A stretch of DNA of 64,000 nt from Triops longicaudatus (GCA_022885665.1 JAGQDJ010000034.1:248001-312000); one strand, 5' to 3'. Positions 26,761 to 40,253 are shown, counted from the stretch's first letter. Numbers and translations: made by a program. Notes: generated by a model not told the origin, from the sequence alone.

Positions 26761-27715
26761 TTTAGTCCGTTCCTAATCCCGGGCCAGAAACTGAAAAAGT
26801 TGATTTAAAAATCGGAAAAATTACTAAAAATATATTGGCTGTCAAAATATGTTTCAAACATGAACTAATCAGTTTTGTTCAATCAATGACTCTCAAGACC
26901 ATTCCAGATTACACAAATTCTTGACTTCTTGTTCTTTACATACCCGCCTTGGTTTTCTTCGCCTGAACCATACGCCTTCCCATTTGACGTCCGTGAAGGG
27001 AATCCCATTGACTTAGCTCTTGATGGTTAAGTACGTAATTTTACCCTTACGTTTGCTTCGACTATATCCTTTACTTTTGCAGATATGCACACAAATGTAC
27101 ATGAAAAATAAAATCGAATCAATCAAGTTTCCTTACTCCTAATATCACGACAATTGCGCGAGCGTATCCCACTTAAATCCGTCTAAACAGTTCTTGTCCA
27201 GTAGTAGTCGCTTGCGTATGCAGTGACTTGCCTTTAGCATAAGGGGGTTTGCTTGATTTTTTTTTAGTATCGTGCAAGATTAGGAGCTAACGATGATAAC
27301 GTAGCCTTCGCACAAATTCAATTTACAACCTAAAAGGAAAAATCACTGCAGTTGCGAAATTTAACTACTTCACTGTAAATCCCAATTCTACACGAAGACT
27401 ATATTCTAAATTCTTGCACACGCGAATTCTAACTGAAGTGAGAATACGTTCCATGTTTCAAAATTTACAGTAAATCAGCTGACTTCGCCTGGTCTTTGAT
27501 GATAATTTATAAGCAAGTCAAAGGAAAGCACCTCCTGGCGTGAGGTTAGGCAAAGTTGCGTAAAGAAAAAGTATTATTAGGGACTAAATATTTTAAGCAG
27601 CGCGCACCGGATTTCAAACTCTGAAACACAGGTGGTTCCGTAGTAACTTATTATGTGGTTCGGGTAGGAAAAGGAAACAATAACTCCTAGAAATATATTA
27701 CTACTAACTACTTAC
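26761..27715. other. Non-coding stretch
   Basis: No gene or convincing repeat seen beyond the element to its left. Confidence 0.4.
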
Positions 27716-27769
27716 CTTTCACAAATGTAAAGAACTATTCCAGCGACGATCAGAATAACTTGGGTTCGG
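27716..27769 (-). CDS. Candidate small exon with a hydrophobic segment
   Basis: On the minus strand a strong acceptor (CCTTTTCTCTTACAG) is followed by 54 bases and a strong donor, GAAAG|gtaagt. One frame is open and encodes RTQVILIVAGIVLYICE, a plausible transmembrane helix. It starts one base into a codon and ends with two bases over. An 18-nt possible microexon about 340 bp upstream (near 28075-28092) also has good splice sites. No family is recognised. Confidence 0.3.
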
Positions 27770-29514
27770 CTGTAAGAGAAAAGGAGACACTTGGTTTGAG
27801 GTTGAAAGGCACGAACATGTTTTGTCGCACGCGACAGAATGTTTGATGTTTGACCTTTATCGCTGAAAAGAATAGCCTACTTTGTGTCCTATGTGAAAGT
27901 GTCTACACCTGTGTGCACGAAATTCACGCGATTGTTCTCGTTTCAGAAACATCACGAATCACACGAAAGCCGACTGAGGGCTGTAAAAATGTGTAGGAGT
28001 CTTGAAAAGACGGTTAACTACGGAGTGTCAGTAACAAGCAGTCACATTTACTTACTCGAGATGGCGTCATGTACTGTGGTGGGCAGAAATAAAGATGTTT
28101 TTAATTCGTGTAGAAGGGAGAACGAAAATGTTACACAAGCCAAAGCTCTTTAAGCGTATAGTTGTCGTGTCATCACTTTTCAAAAAATTATTAGTTCATT
28201 GAGCTCAAAATTTTTGCAAGTTTTGGGTTCAGAAGCATACAAAATTTCTCCATGCAATTAACGCAAAATTTTTGTTTATGATATTTGTTCTTATGATAAT
28301 TTCACGCGTCAAAAGAATTGTTCTTAAGTTGTCTTCAAAGTCTGTCGACACGATTTTGAGTTCATGAACAATCCCTACCAAAAGGCTATTTCGACTATCA
28401 AAACTTTTCGATAAAAAGTTATTAAAAAACGAGTGTGGTGATAGCCACATGTTGCCAATGCTAAGTCACAAAGAAATACCAAAGTTAGAAGCATTATTGC
28501 ATTATTGGCACCATACCTTTACCTAGTGCCAATTATGCACTAGTTGCTGCGATATGCGCGAAATGCTGGTGGTGTTTGAATAATTCGTATTTGTTGTTTC
28601 TATTCTGTCACTGTCGTATTCTTGCGGTAACTGGTCGATTTATTTTAACTTTTTTTCATTTCTTTGCTTTTGTTTTCTTCTAGTTGTGTCGAGTTTTATT
28701 TCTTATACCCTTGCGTTCTCTTTTGGAGTTGTTTGTAGTTTTGTTTGCTGGATGCAGTGTTCATGTTTTAGATTTGTTGCAACAAATTTTTGTCTTTATG
28801 TTTACTACTGTCACTAGGGTACAAGTCGCGTGCATTATAAGTCTCTGGTATCGTGATAATTGTAATCATAAAAAAGAATGACCATCCTTGTCGTAAGTTC
28901 TTGAAGACTTTCACCCTCATTTTCCTCAGTAGTACACCTGGCGGTAAGCAGGGAACTCTTTTTGGAATGAAGGTATAGGTAGCCTGTAATTCAATTTTAC
29001 CGCTATTTTTCAGAAATAATCGTGTTTTGGGGCAAAATTCTTACAATCTCTAATTCTTCTATTTCTATTAAAGCTATCTAATGCAAAAATATTAATAAAT
29101 AAATGCAGAGCTGATTGTGTTCGTGAAATATAGAACAAGACCTCGAGAAATATAAAAGGTTTAAGCTTAGTAGGAATTTATCGCCATATTGATTTTGGGA
29201 ATTTCCTACGCATGTCCTTAGCTGTTACTCTAAATAACGTTGTAAGATATGCAATGGGCAATGAAAATTACGTGTCCATATGCAAGTTCTTTATTAACCG
29301 AGTTGGTATAACCCGCGATTATTCTCCATTGCGTTAAATGGGGGTGAAACCGGACTTAACGTGTAGTTATACAGGTCTTGTCGCTATCATAGTTGTGTAA
29401 TAAGTAGGTTCCACTGCACAACAAAAGGTAATCTCACAAAGCGTATAATAGAGCAGTACCGGATTTTGTTCTAGGATCGTTTATTGGTGGCAAATAAACT
29501 ACCTCGTTGCGTTG
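27770..29514. other. Non-coding stretch
   Basis: No gene can be supported apart from the possible microexon mentioned for 27716-27769. Confidence 0.4.
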
Positions 29515-29699
29515 TACAGTAAAATCTGGCTATAGACAAAACATCCAACTGGCCAGGAAACTTGCTCGCTCTATTTCTTATTCCTGAAAGCCAGTTCTGT
29601 CCCGAAATTTAGGTGTCTGGCCCGGACCAATGTATGTTGTCCACAATTGCCGATGTTTCATTAGAAAGACATCGTTCGTTATGGCGAGATATTACTATA
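29515..29699. mobile_element. Pogo/Tigger-like MITE
   Basis: A 185-bp segment with inverted ends: left TACAGTAAAATCTGGCTATA and right, in reverse complement, TATAGTAATATCTCGCCATA, followed on both sides by related GACAAAACATC and ACGAACGATGTC blocks. TA dinucleotides bound it. No coding capacity. It resembles the element at 46304-46463 and the end at 26653. Confidence 0.65.
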
Positions 29700-29933
29700 T
29701 ACGGATGTACAACAAAGAGGACGAGATGGAAATTATGCGAAAATTGTAATGCTTTCCAACGGTTGCACCGTACTTGGGCTAGGTGCGACCTGAATTTCTG
29801 CCTTTCTCAAAAACGCTGGACCGGCACTTGGAAGGCGATAACAGATAACCCGCACTGAGTGCTAAAGTTCTTACGCTCCAGTGCAGCTGTTGCTAGTTTT
29901 CATGCGTCTGTAAGCGTTCTTAAATTGTCAAAG

Positions 29934-29939
29934 TTTATT
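29934..29939 (-). promoter_or_regulatory. Polyadenylation signal of the nicotinic receptor gene
   Basis: AATAAA on the minus strand (TTTATT on the plus strand), about 180 bases past the receptor stop codon. Confidence 0.5.
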
Positions 29940-30116
29940 TTATAATGATCTATTTTTCACTGCAAATGACACGAGAGACGTAGATACACATTGGACAATT
30001 TGGAAAATAGTTGGAAATCGGTCATTTCAAGATATAAGCGTTACAAATATGGTTTATATTGCCGACGGAACTAACTTTCTTTCGCAAAAAAAAAAAAACA
30101 GACGTATCACAATTTC

Positions 30117-33100
30117 TTAGAAAGGTCTTGACCATGTGCACCATCCCCTTTTTATGGCGGGGATGATGACTAAAAAGAGAGCTGAACAGGAGCACGTTAT
30201 AAAACAAACGACCCAAAATAAAATGCGATCCAATGTTCGCGCCACATGGCGCCATTGCTGGACAACGTGTTGGTTGGCTTGGCTCTGGTTGTGGCGATTG
30301 TAAAGCCATTCAACAATGTTTTCTTCCATTGATGTAGTCAAACTGTCATGTTCTCTTCGTAATTCGGTGTTGGTCGCTTTGTTGCAGCGCTCCATTCTCA
30401 TCCCATCTTGCGATTCGATACGAACAGGATTCTCGTAAGCAGCAGGAATCTAAAACAATGGCCAAATCAAGTTGACAAGCTTTCTGTCTTTACCATTTCT
30501 GTAAACGAATAAACAAACCGTTTGCCGACCCGAGCTCGGCGAAGTATCTCGGCGATATTTCTTGCTGGAACGAGCAAAGGACCTCTTTCTTTCTTCTGCC
30601 GTCAGCTCCTTCATTCCGTATTGCGGTGGCATGTCTCCTTCAACATTTTCTGAATAGAACGCAGGAGCCAGAACAGAAATGGGTTTCGACTGTTGGTACG
30701 AGGTTGTCAGTTGGTGAGTTTGACAAGAACTGCAGCAGCCGGACGACTTATCGTCCGATTGTTGGGACAAGGTGAAACTGGTAGTCATAAGGGATTGCCC
30801 ATTGCAATGCGGCGGTTCGTAATGCGGTCGACTAACAAACAACTGAGGCGGTTTTTCCCTCGCTGCGCTGGGCAAAAAGCATCTACGATGTCAAGAGCGC
30901 AAAAAATTGATTTCGCTGAGAATTGCTTCTTAAAACCGACAAAAATGGTTACTTCTTCATCCAGCTCGGGACTTCCCCTGCTTCTGTGTTTTTATAGTGG
31001 CACGTAAGTACAACGACCGTCATTACGACGGATATGGAAGTGATGGCCATGACAGCCGTCAGATAAATGCCTACAATTCCAGGGCTAAATTAGTCCTGTG
31101 CCACAAAAAGGAAATTTCTTCTTAAGGACAATTTTACCAATCAATGGAATGGATTCCGAGGTCTCGGGCATCTTCTCGGCGATCGCGAGCATAAAAACGG
31201 AGAATGCTAATAAAACCGTCACCCCTAATCCGACTTTCTCGCCGGATTCTGGCGGTAGGCAGAAGACGAGCAGGGTTAACGCGGACATCATCATGCAAGG
31301 CAGGACGATGTTATAGACGTAGTAGAGGGTTTTGCGCTGTATCGTTAAGGTGACGGTGATATCCGGGAAGGGTTCTGCGCAACAATTGTAGAAGACCACG
31401 TTCCGAATCAGCTGGACATCCAGCAAGTCCCACTCCCCATTATGGACGTAATTAGAAAGGTCGACTTCTGAAGTGCGGTTCGTTACGTCGACTTGAAAGC
31501 CGTCGTATGCCCACGAGCCGAGCTTGAGCTTGCATTCTTGAATATCCCACGGAAAATAAGTCACATCTATAGGACAGATGGAACGAAGTTTGGTCGGCGG
31601 AGGCCAGAACACGTTGCCGTCGAAATTTACCATGGCTTTACTGTTCATATAGCCTCGGGTGTAATCATCCGCACTGGAAAACAGAAGAAAACACAATGTT
31701 ACGTCGGACTCTTACGCGTAGCATGGAAAGCGCAAATGATACCCAAGAGGCAAGAAACCCCACGCCCTATCCTCTAGAACTCGCCAGACGCTTGGAACTT
31801 TTCAAGGAAACAAATGCACATTCAAGCTAGAAAGGAAAGAAATAGTATTCAATTCGCGGCGTACTTGTTATATAGGACAATATCTGGAAGCCAAATTCTC
31901 TCACAAGGCACTCGAATCCTCTTCAGACCGTTGTAGTCCTCTGGGTTCCACTGGAGGAGCTCATCTTGCCATTCCTGAAAGTCGCAGAAATTTGTCTTAG
32001 TGATTCAGCCTTTTCGTTTAAGTAAATAAGGCAGCTTATATTTTCCGGTCTACAGCTCGAATTACTAGGGATCACATGCTTTTACAAAAATAAGAAAATC
32101 ATACGACAGCAACGGAAAACTGCAAATGGAATTAAAAACAAATAGCATATTTCTTGTAAACAATACGTTTTTACGAAAGAGGTACATTATTGCAATGCTC
32201 ACAACGCTGTTCTTATCAGTATCCGCCGGACGGCAATGTGTATACTTCGTTTATTGGCCATAGAGATGCTCTCAACATTTCTTTTGAGTTGCTTTGCTAT
32301 ATTCTTGGGTAAGTTTAAATGGATGGCCGATTTCCACTACATCAATGTAAATTTCAAATAGCCTTTGACAATTTTCGCGTTCCACTTCCTTTCATACAGT
32401 CCTCTTTCGGAATAGCAATCTACCTCCAGGCTAAGGACGGTTTACCCTGGTCCCACGGTATTTTTTTTTTTCTCGGGTTACTTCTACGATGCATCTTATT
32501 TCTTAAAAGAAGTAACAGATTACGGAATAGCATATGTACTGTACGTCAAATTTTGCGTGTACGTAATCCAAACTGCCAAGCAGAAAATAGGAAGATTAAG
32601 GCTCGGAACGCGGGATAACTGGAACTAATATTCTCAACAATTCCAAACGAATTACATATGCAAACTGAATATCAGAGTAACACATGGAACCATCTCATTT
32701 AAATATACGATTGGCTGAAGACAGCTGAAAAAACGCGACGACTTGAAACTGTCTATGAAAAGTGTGAGAGACAAGGGAATTTTTGTGCGTCGACCGAAAT
32801 TGTATTAAGCAGTTGTGACCATACTAGTGCTGTCGTGCATCTCAAAGCATGTTTCGTACCCAACGACCCCCCAGTGCAGTGAAATAAAAAAGCGTAATTT
32901 TACTTGGTCCAACCAGACGATGGTAGTCAAAACTTGGTTCTTTTCGTCCTGTGAATAAAGCCACAGATGATAAAAGGTTTATTTTTAGAAACCGAGCCGA
33001 TGAAACAGGGTTCAGAGTAATTCAACTTTTACCATGTCAAAAATTTGGGCCAGAGTTATGCCCAGCTGTATGACGACAGGGTGAGAAGCGTTGACCACGG

Positions 33101-33217
33101 GCCGGACATCACGCTCATAGCCTCGCATCAAGTAACGGAGGAGTCGTTTTTCATCCGTCTCTTGACCTTCTGATTCGGCGGAAACTGGACCGGGTTCCAG
33201 GCGCGTAAACCGTCCGC
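30117..33217 (-). CDS. Nicotinic acetylcholine receptor alpha subunit (exons 2-8)
   Basis: Ligand-gated cation channel subunit of the plasma membrane. Exons in transcript order: 33217-33033, 32948-32904, 31974-31865, 31673-31138, 31070-30953, 30882-30519, 30449-30117; all joins keep frame. With the likely first exon (39262-39160) the protein is about 597 aa. Visible landmarks: loop D VWLDQEWQDE; loop A WLPDIVLYNNADD; a 13-residue Cys-loop (C-PIDVTYFPWDIQE-C); loop B GSWAYDG; the adjacent cysteines of an alpha subunit in FYNCCAEPFPD; M1; the GEK-type cation filter and M2 (GLGVTVLLAFSVFMLAIAE); M3 (YLTAVMAITSISVVMTVVVL); a long cytoplasmic loop; and M4 (RILFWVVCFITCSCSALFLV). The loop after M3 (WMKKCFLPSAAREKPPQLF) is atypical. 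Position 2' of M2 is Gly, and the second aromatic after CC is Phe instead of Tyr. The exon 7 donor (ACG|gtttgt) is weak. Overall closest to the alpha7/alpha9-10 side of the family, by inference. Confidence 0.95.
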
Positions 33218-36200
33218 CTAAACACGTGGCCAAACAAGAGTCAATATGTAAAAACATGAAGATGATGTCGTAAAAAAACAGTTTCCTTCCACCGCTCTGA
33301 CGTTTTTGCCTCATCTCCTTTGCTAAAGAAGACGCATATTTCTCTCTCAGCCTGTTTTCTCCTGAATATTATTATCCATCACACCCACTGGTGTCAACGG
33401 GTAGTTTTCCTGCAGCAATTTCGTGTCTTGAAATTCCGCAAACTTGTCACTTTCAGCGATCGAATTTCATCCATGTATACGGTATGGATTTTGCGCAATG
33501 TCATGACATAGACCTAGTCAACAGAAAACTACACAGGCTTCGTAGCAATATTATTTGACTTGAGAATTTTGGAAAATTTCCGGAGTTACGGAGCGAAGAC
33601 ATTCCTTGCACAGGCAGTTAAACTAGAAATGGTGCATCGATTTCCAAGCTAAGCTGAACTACGCAACATGCGGCCGTTAGTTCATCCGACAATTTTTCCG
33701 TCTCTGCCAGCAATAACCTCTACAAATTTCATCTAAAAAGATAGCTCCAACAACTTTTCCTCTTTCCAGATCAGACCGAATAACACAGATTTCATCTGTT
33801 CCTGACTTATGGGCCTGAATAAAATCTTCGAAGGAAGAGCCCATTTTCCAGCATCGGAAAGAAATATACGAAGCAATTCAAGTTGATACAGACAACCATT
33901 ACTACGTTAGCCGTAAAAGAGATACGACCACTGGGTTGGAGGGGGATTTTACGGATAGACCAAGGAGAAAACGGATGATTGTTTGGATGGGTTTAACTGA
34001 CTATTGGCTACAGCGGAAAACGGAACTTAACGACCGGCTATAGCTTGCTTTAAAGCGATACTCTAACTTGAAGAACAGTTTATGCGCTGTTTGCAATGAT
34101 GCTGTTCAATACTTGAGCGCGAAAAACGGGCGCAAAAACTTCCCATCAATTTCCGACGTGGGACACTGTACAGCAATGGAATTAACACTGAAATCGAGGA
34201 CACCAACACTGACTTGGGCAGGCCATTGTCAATAAAAGAAGGGAAAAATGGGAAAGCTGCCTCAGTATTTCCGAGTATCACTTCACTGTCAGTATCCAAC
34301 AGTGAAAACATATAAGTTTGTTCGTTGTGATTAGTTAGTTGTTCTAGGCGTTACATTTCTGTCATATTTTCTCAAAAAAGTGAGTATGACGCATTCAATA
34401 CACTACTTCCATAACGGTGAATTTCTTTACAATTTCGATGTTCAGCAGCACGTGAGCATGAATGCTTTTTCAAGCATGAATTCCATGAATATCACCAAAG
34501 TAGCCCGATGAGAGACGAAACTCTTTTAGCTTGCTGTGGTTGCGAGTAGTTCTTGAATTGCGACGAAAATTTCACGATAATAGAACTTCGTAAATTACAG
34601 TCCGTGTTAATTCAACTTGAAACTATCGCGTTATGAGTTTCCATTGTTGAACAGCTACCGCGTAGTATGTGTTAAATAGCCTCCCTAATTTAGCTTTTCT
34701 AGCAACATGGGCTGTAATCCAAAATGGGGCAATTTTGAGTTTTAGCACTAGGCTTTGTTACAGCACAATAAAATACAATTACAGTACTTTAATACTTACC
34801 ACAACACCTTCCCGATAAGTACTGAACTAGCACTAATTTGCAAATACGTGACGGGCCTCTACTTTCACTAGGGTACCAGAAATACGTGTAGTTTTTACTG
34901 TATGTGACGCTAGTAGTATATTTAAGTGAATCTTTATGGTTGATTCAAAGCAATTTTCTTTACAGACCCAATCTGTGAATAGTCTACTACATTTTACCAC
35001 CAGCGTTGCAGTTAGCGGATAGGCAAATGCTTTTGGTGGTCGCAGCTGTTAGTTTGAATAAGTTGAAATCTTTTCTTTAACACATGACTGGACCTCGTCA
35101 AGTCGTCACGACAAGCTTTTATACGTTTCCTGACAGACATCTATAACGTAGGCTGCCAGCTTCCAGTTCAGGCGTTGTGATGCTCCCGGTGCCTAAATCG
35201 CACTTATCTGCTTTTGCTCAACGACCCCACATGAGGAGCAAACATTCCAAGCTCCGAGCTAACCCTAAAATGATCTTCGAGCGCCTTCCCATAAGCGAAA
35301 TACAACTTACTTCAGGCACGATCCCCTTTTTCCCCATCACTTTTTATATCCATCACCACCTTTAGTGGTTACAAATGCATACACGGTGAACCCCTCAACT
35401 TACGATGGTTTCAATGTGTGATCGACTTTCCCTCACAAAAATGATAATGAAATTTTCAAAAATAAAAAGTTCCCAATAAAATAACGAAAAAGGAAAAGTA
35501 GGCTAAAGAAACCACTAAACTAAATTAATTGGAAATAATGCATACAAATGATTTAATTAAATAAAGCTGTGGAGCGCACCTTGAAGAATTGTATGCAGCC
35601 TAAATTAGATTTTTCGATAAATAATGTGAAAATGGCTCATGTCTTACGTCGGAAATACGAGACAGTTTCATGTATACTTTTCTTCTCAGGCTGCATGTTC
35701 TACTGATGCACTCTGTGAGTGTGCAAAGCAATAATCGATAAGCTTGCCGAATGTGACTTATTGCAGAATACGGGAATGTGTAGTCATAAGTCATGCGGCC
35801 AGCTCGACAACAATCACGGCAAGTTCATATTCTGCAGCTCACGTTCCTCTTATTGGAAAGAAGGAAAGGCGATTCCGAAGGAAGGGCGACTACTTCAATC
35901 GACTATTATTACATGACAAGCCTTACAACAGATATAAGTCTTTCTCAAGACTATGAATACCCATAAGTCAACAAAATTGGGAGCCATAAAACTGTCACGA
36001 GTACTGAAGCCGTTAAATACCCGTTGCTTTGCTGTTTGTTTCTTAGCCTATCTCAGATAACATTTTTGCACATATGAATTGAGCAGAAATGATAATGGCT
36101 ATCAACGCTTTTAATTTTTTATATATTACACAAGCTAAATTACAGTAGAAAATTGTTTTCCCTACAGCTACAGTGGAAAAGTCATCGAATGTGCTAGCTT

Positions 36201-39159
36201 ACGCTTTGAATTGCGGAAGACGGGTGAAGACGGTCTACGTACCTTTTTTACAGCCTGCATTAGCAATTGGAATAAACATAATGTTTAGTAAACATTTTTC
36301 CCCCTAGGGAAGCTATGGCAATGCGTTATGTTACATATTGCGTTTTTTTAAGAATTGGCTTGAGGATGGCTCACTTCCGTTACGTATTACTTTATTCCCT
36401 GGTTTGTTTTAAAATAAACAAAGTCGTTGGATAGTCGTAATGAGCGAGGCAATGAAAACAAAAGTGCTCTAAGCGCAAATGGCAAAATCGTAATAATTTT
36501 ACTTTCTAATATAATCGTTATTTTTTCACAAGATTTTTTCCTACATAGAATTCGCTACACGGGGCCTCATTTTTCGAAGCCCATGCATTGCTGCCTCATC
36601 ATTTATAATTCCCTTGAAACTGCCCTGCGTTAAACCGGTTCTACACTCTTTACAGCTATAAAGGTTGTGGAAGTGCTACTAGCAAAGCTTACAGTAAGCT
36701 TCTGGTCATTGGCTGATAGTATCAGTCCATTACGTTTTCGAACAACGGTGACTAGCTTTGTCACGTCAATTGAGATACGTGTAACTTGGTTGGAGCCTTC
36801 AGTAGCGTATTTGTCGCTTCTGTATGGCCCAGGCAAGTTGACGAGGCATAGCGAAAGCTTTTCTTGGCGTAGAAGCCCCAAAGCACGAACAAACAAACAA
36901 ACAAAAAAACATGTTGATGGCTAAAAGTGTCCGCTACTTGCTTATTGCTTTTGCAAGGGGATGTGGGGGTGTAAAAGTCCAAGTCGCTGGTGGTGGGGTG
37001 ACAAATTTACGAGATAAACTCTCCTCTTTTCCCTTTTGGCTCCCATTTCCAGCACATGCGTTTCATTTCCAGGAGTTGACTCCAAGTCGAGCCGACTGCC
37101 AGTCGCTACTCTACGAAATTTCTTTTCGCTAGTTACAAGCAGCACATTGTTGAATTTCCTTCACAAATCTTCCTTTGTGTTCCAGCTAACCCAGTTCCTT
37201 CGGGTTCACGGAAAACATTGTTATGCTTGGTATTCAATCAGTCTTACGAGCTTCAAACAAAGAAATAAAGAAAAGTAATGTCTGCATACGGCGAAAATAT
37301 TTCTAAATGCAAAATTAGATACGTAACCCGTTTTGTTTGTGAACCACTTTCTTGGGTGGGGTACAAATAAATGTTCTCAAGGCACTACAAACTCGATGTT
37401 CACTTTGGTTACAGGAAATGCTTATCCCAGCAGTTCCTGATAGACAAGCTTCGTTTGGGTTGATGGCCGCCACGTTTTTCCGAACAAAACCGACCTCTGT
37501 CGACAGTTCCAAGATGTAGGCTCTGTCTGCTGCCAAGCAAAACATCTCCGAGTTTGATTTCCTCTTTAGGTCCTATTCATAATCCGTCCCCGACGGACAT
37601 GATTAATGAACCTATTTTCTGTAGTTCTTTACTTCGCTCTTCAGCTTTTATTTGCACTTGTTGACCGAAACGAGCTATTTCCATCCACGTCATCTTGAAC
37701 AAAAGGAAAATTAATAGCTTCACATCAAGATGTTCTCTCTTCCCTCCAGTCATATGTGTGCAGTATAACTCCCATGCTGTCAACAAACCCTACTAAACTA
37801 CTTTTCCGTATCTCTGCGTAGTCCCTTTTCAAAGGGTCTTCGGGCAACTCTCCTGTCGCGTTCCTTATTAAAACTAGCCACGAGCGGAATCTACTGTTTC
37901 ATCGTGAGAGGGCGTTTGGGCGAAAATACACACATTAAAAAAAAAAAAAAAGACACAAGGCAACCGTTCATAAAAGGAGAGAAGTTGTTATTTCCCAGGT
38001 AATTCATGGTGGGGAAAGTACTAAATCGCGTCAAACATGGCGTCGCCGAACAAAGTTTGTTTAAGGGCGAGAAATGTCTGCCACATAAACTTGTTAATGG
38101 CAAAACGCCCCGTTTCACGAGTTAAGAAGAGAAAAAGGGACAAGTGCTGCCGCTTGCCTGGGTTTCATTGCGCGTGTTATATGCTACGTTGGTCGTGCAA
38201 GAGGTGTTCTTTATCACGAGACAAATAAAACTGTCAGCAATAGTTTACTTATGTAACTTCAAATGCCTAAGTACTGACACAATACCCGTTACGACTTCAC
38301 AATACCAAAATTAGAATTAGAGCCATGATAGGTAGAGTGAAATGGCAGAGCAAAAACAGGAATTTGATCAACAAATAGATTCTACGCCTTGCAGGCCGAG
38401 ATAATGTGCACATTTAAGGCCAGATAGGTTCATTTGAGTGCGTAATGAAGAGAGATGGACAGCTAAAGGCTGTGACAGTGGCTAAAGCTAATTAAAACTT
38501 GGTTCCCATAGCAACCTTGGAGGTCGCAAGCTACAAATCTGTAGGTTTTTTTTCTCCCATCGCAAGTTTGTTACCACTCGAGACTCTTCCTCGTAATCAA
38601 CTGACACCTAGAAAATAGGATTTTCCTATACAAAGCACGAACGCTCTAATAAGCTCATTGGGACAATTGTCGTCGATAATTAGGACAGAGAAAACATGTT
38701 TTCCACATCGAAAACATGTTTTCCTGTAATTATTCGAAGTTGGGGAAAAAGTGGGGAAAAATTGTTTAAGCTTACAGCGAACAAAGATGGAATAAAGATT
38801 AGATCGGTTATTAATATTATTACTGATAACTTTAAACATGTGTCAAATGCAGGGCGCTTCTTGTGTCAAAACGTTTCAGCACTAGCTTACAGCATAAATT
38901 CTAAGTTTTTCTTCACGTCTCTACTTTATTTAATTTTTAATTGGTAGTTTATGTCTCTTTCTTCTTTTGTTTATGTCAGTTCTTTTTATTTCCGTATTTT
39001 AGTTTCAACTTTGTTTTGATTGTATGCAGGAATTATTATCCTATTTAGTTATCTGGTTGCAAGTAAATCAGGTTTCCATTTGGGCTTCGTTTCGTACAGA
39101 ACGAGATAAATCGGTGGGACATTTTCTGTGACATAATTCAATCATGTCAATTCTAGTAC
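33218..39159 (-). other. Large first intron of the nicotinic receptor gene (inferred)
   Basis: About 5.9 kb between the likely signal-peptide exon and exon 2. No other gene is recognisable within it. It holds the paired palindromes at 38690-38723. Confidence 0.4.
38690..38723. repeat. Two identical 14-bp palindromes, 20 bp apart
   Basis: GAAAACATGTTTTC, a perfect palindrome, occurs at 38690-38703 and 38710-38723, exactly 20 bp apart (about two helical turns). This spacing is what paired binding sites for a dimeric protein would show. It lies in the inferred first intron of the receptor gene, about 0.45 kb downstream of the first exon. Confidence 0.6.
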
Positions 39160-39262
39160 CGGTCGTCTCCACGTAACAGGAACACGCAAGTTGCAAGAAG
39201 AAATGAATTCCCGCGAGCGTCCAACAACACTTGACGGATAGCTTACAATCCTTGGGGAACAT
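39160..39262 (-). CDS. Likely first exon of the nicotinic receptor (signal peptide)
   Basis: On the minus strand an ATG in AACAATGT context opens a 34-codon frame beginning MFPKDCKLSVKCCW with a hydrophobic core (TLAGIHFFLQLACS), a secretory signal shape. It ends at ACCG|gtacta with one base over, exactly the phase that exon 2 (starting GC at 33217) needs; the join reads YVETT-G-GRFTRLEP. Phase, strand, position and signal-peptide character all fit, but the intron would be about 5.9 kb and the donor is not perfect, so another first exon is possible. Confidence 0.45.
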
Positions 39263-40253
39263 TGTTCACTCAAACGCACAATTAAGTTCACCCCAAAAAG
39301 TGCCGTGTACTAAAACTAACACTGGGTAGAAATCGACAAGAAGGGCCACACATCGCATGCAACCTCTCAGGATGCTTACGGAAGACTCGGGAGCGACCAG
39401 CAGGACAGCCGTGTTCTAATAACACGGAAGAACGAGCCATCGCGAAACGGAGGACGCCGGAAGACCTAACGCATGCTCTGGTTGTGTCGGGAGTTGATGC
39501 CTGTTTCCTCCGTGTGCTCTAAGAACCCCCAAATGAGATTTTGTTCTCCGTGACATTACAAAGGCACAGGTTCATAAGAGGTGTTACGAATCTAATGATT
39601 TCCAACTGGGCCACTTGGCATTCATCCGCTTCTTGTAGTTAGTATCATGCGAGAAACACATCGAGTGATAAGCCTTTTTTCTCACTTCCTAAAAAGCTTA
39701 CGCATGTCAACAGAAGGGTGCGGGATAGGATCCGATTAGTGAAAAAATTAAATAAAAAGGTAAATCCGAGACGCCAAAGTCAAAAGTAAAGCTTTGCTGG
39801 CCGATACTTTAATCCTGGACCTGTTGTTGGGTTTTGCTCAACTAACTTGCGATAACGTTATCTTAAAATTACAACATGGATTCCGCTATGGAACAGTATA
39901 AATACACGAAACCCAGCACCACGCTACTGTTTGGGTAGAGTTCGTGGGCAAATGAGCGCTAGCTCTGCGAGACCGAGAAATCCTGTCACGAATTATATAA
40001 CCGTGTGCTGTAATAGCATTGTTTCCTAAAGCCCTACACTCAGAATAGCCTAATTTCCCTTCTTCTCCGTGCGCCTCCGTTGGAAAGTTTACTGGCAAAC
40101 CTTAATATCGACCCGAGTGGAAGTAAAATTCTTTGCACTCTGAAAAGTTTGCTGGCCGCTCTCCGTCAGTAATAGGTTCTAGGGAGTAGAAAACCCTCCT
40201 CAAGTTCGACATTTTCCAAGGGGTGAACTTTCCCCTCTCGACTCAGGAACGGC
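39263..40253. promoter_or_regulatory. Divergent intergenic region between receptor and chitinase genes
   Basis: About 1 kb between the inferred receptor start (minus strand) and the chitinase start (plus strand). A plus-strand TATA-like box, GTATAAATAC, lies at about 39896, some 350 bp before the chitinase ATG; upstream ATGs between it and the start codon make its role uncertain. Confidence 0.35.
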
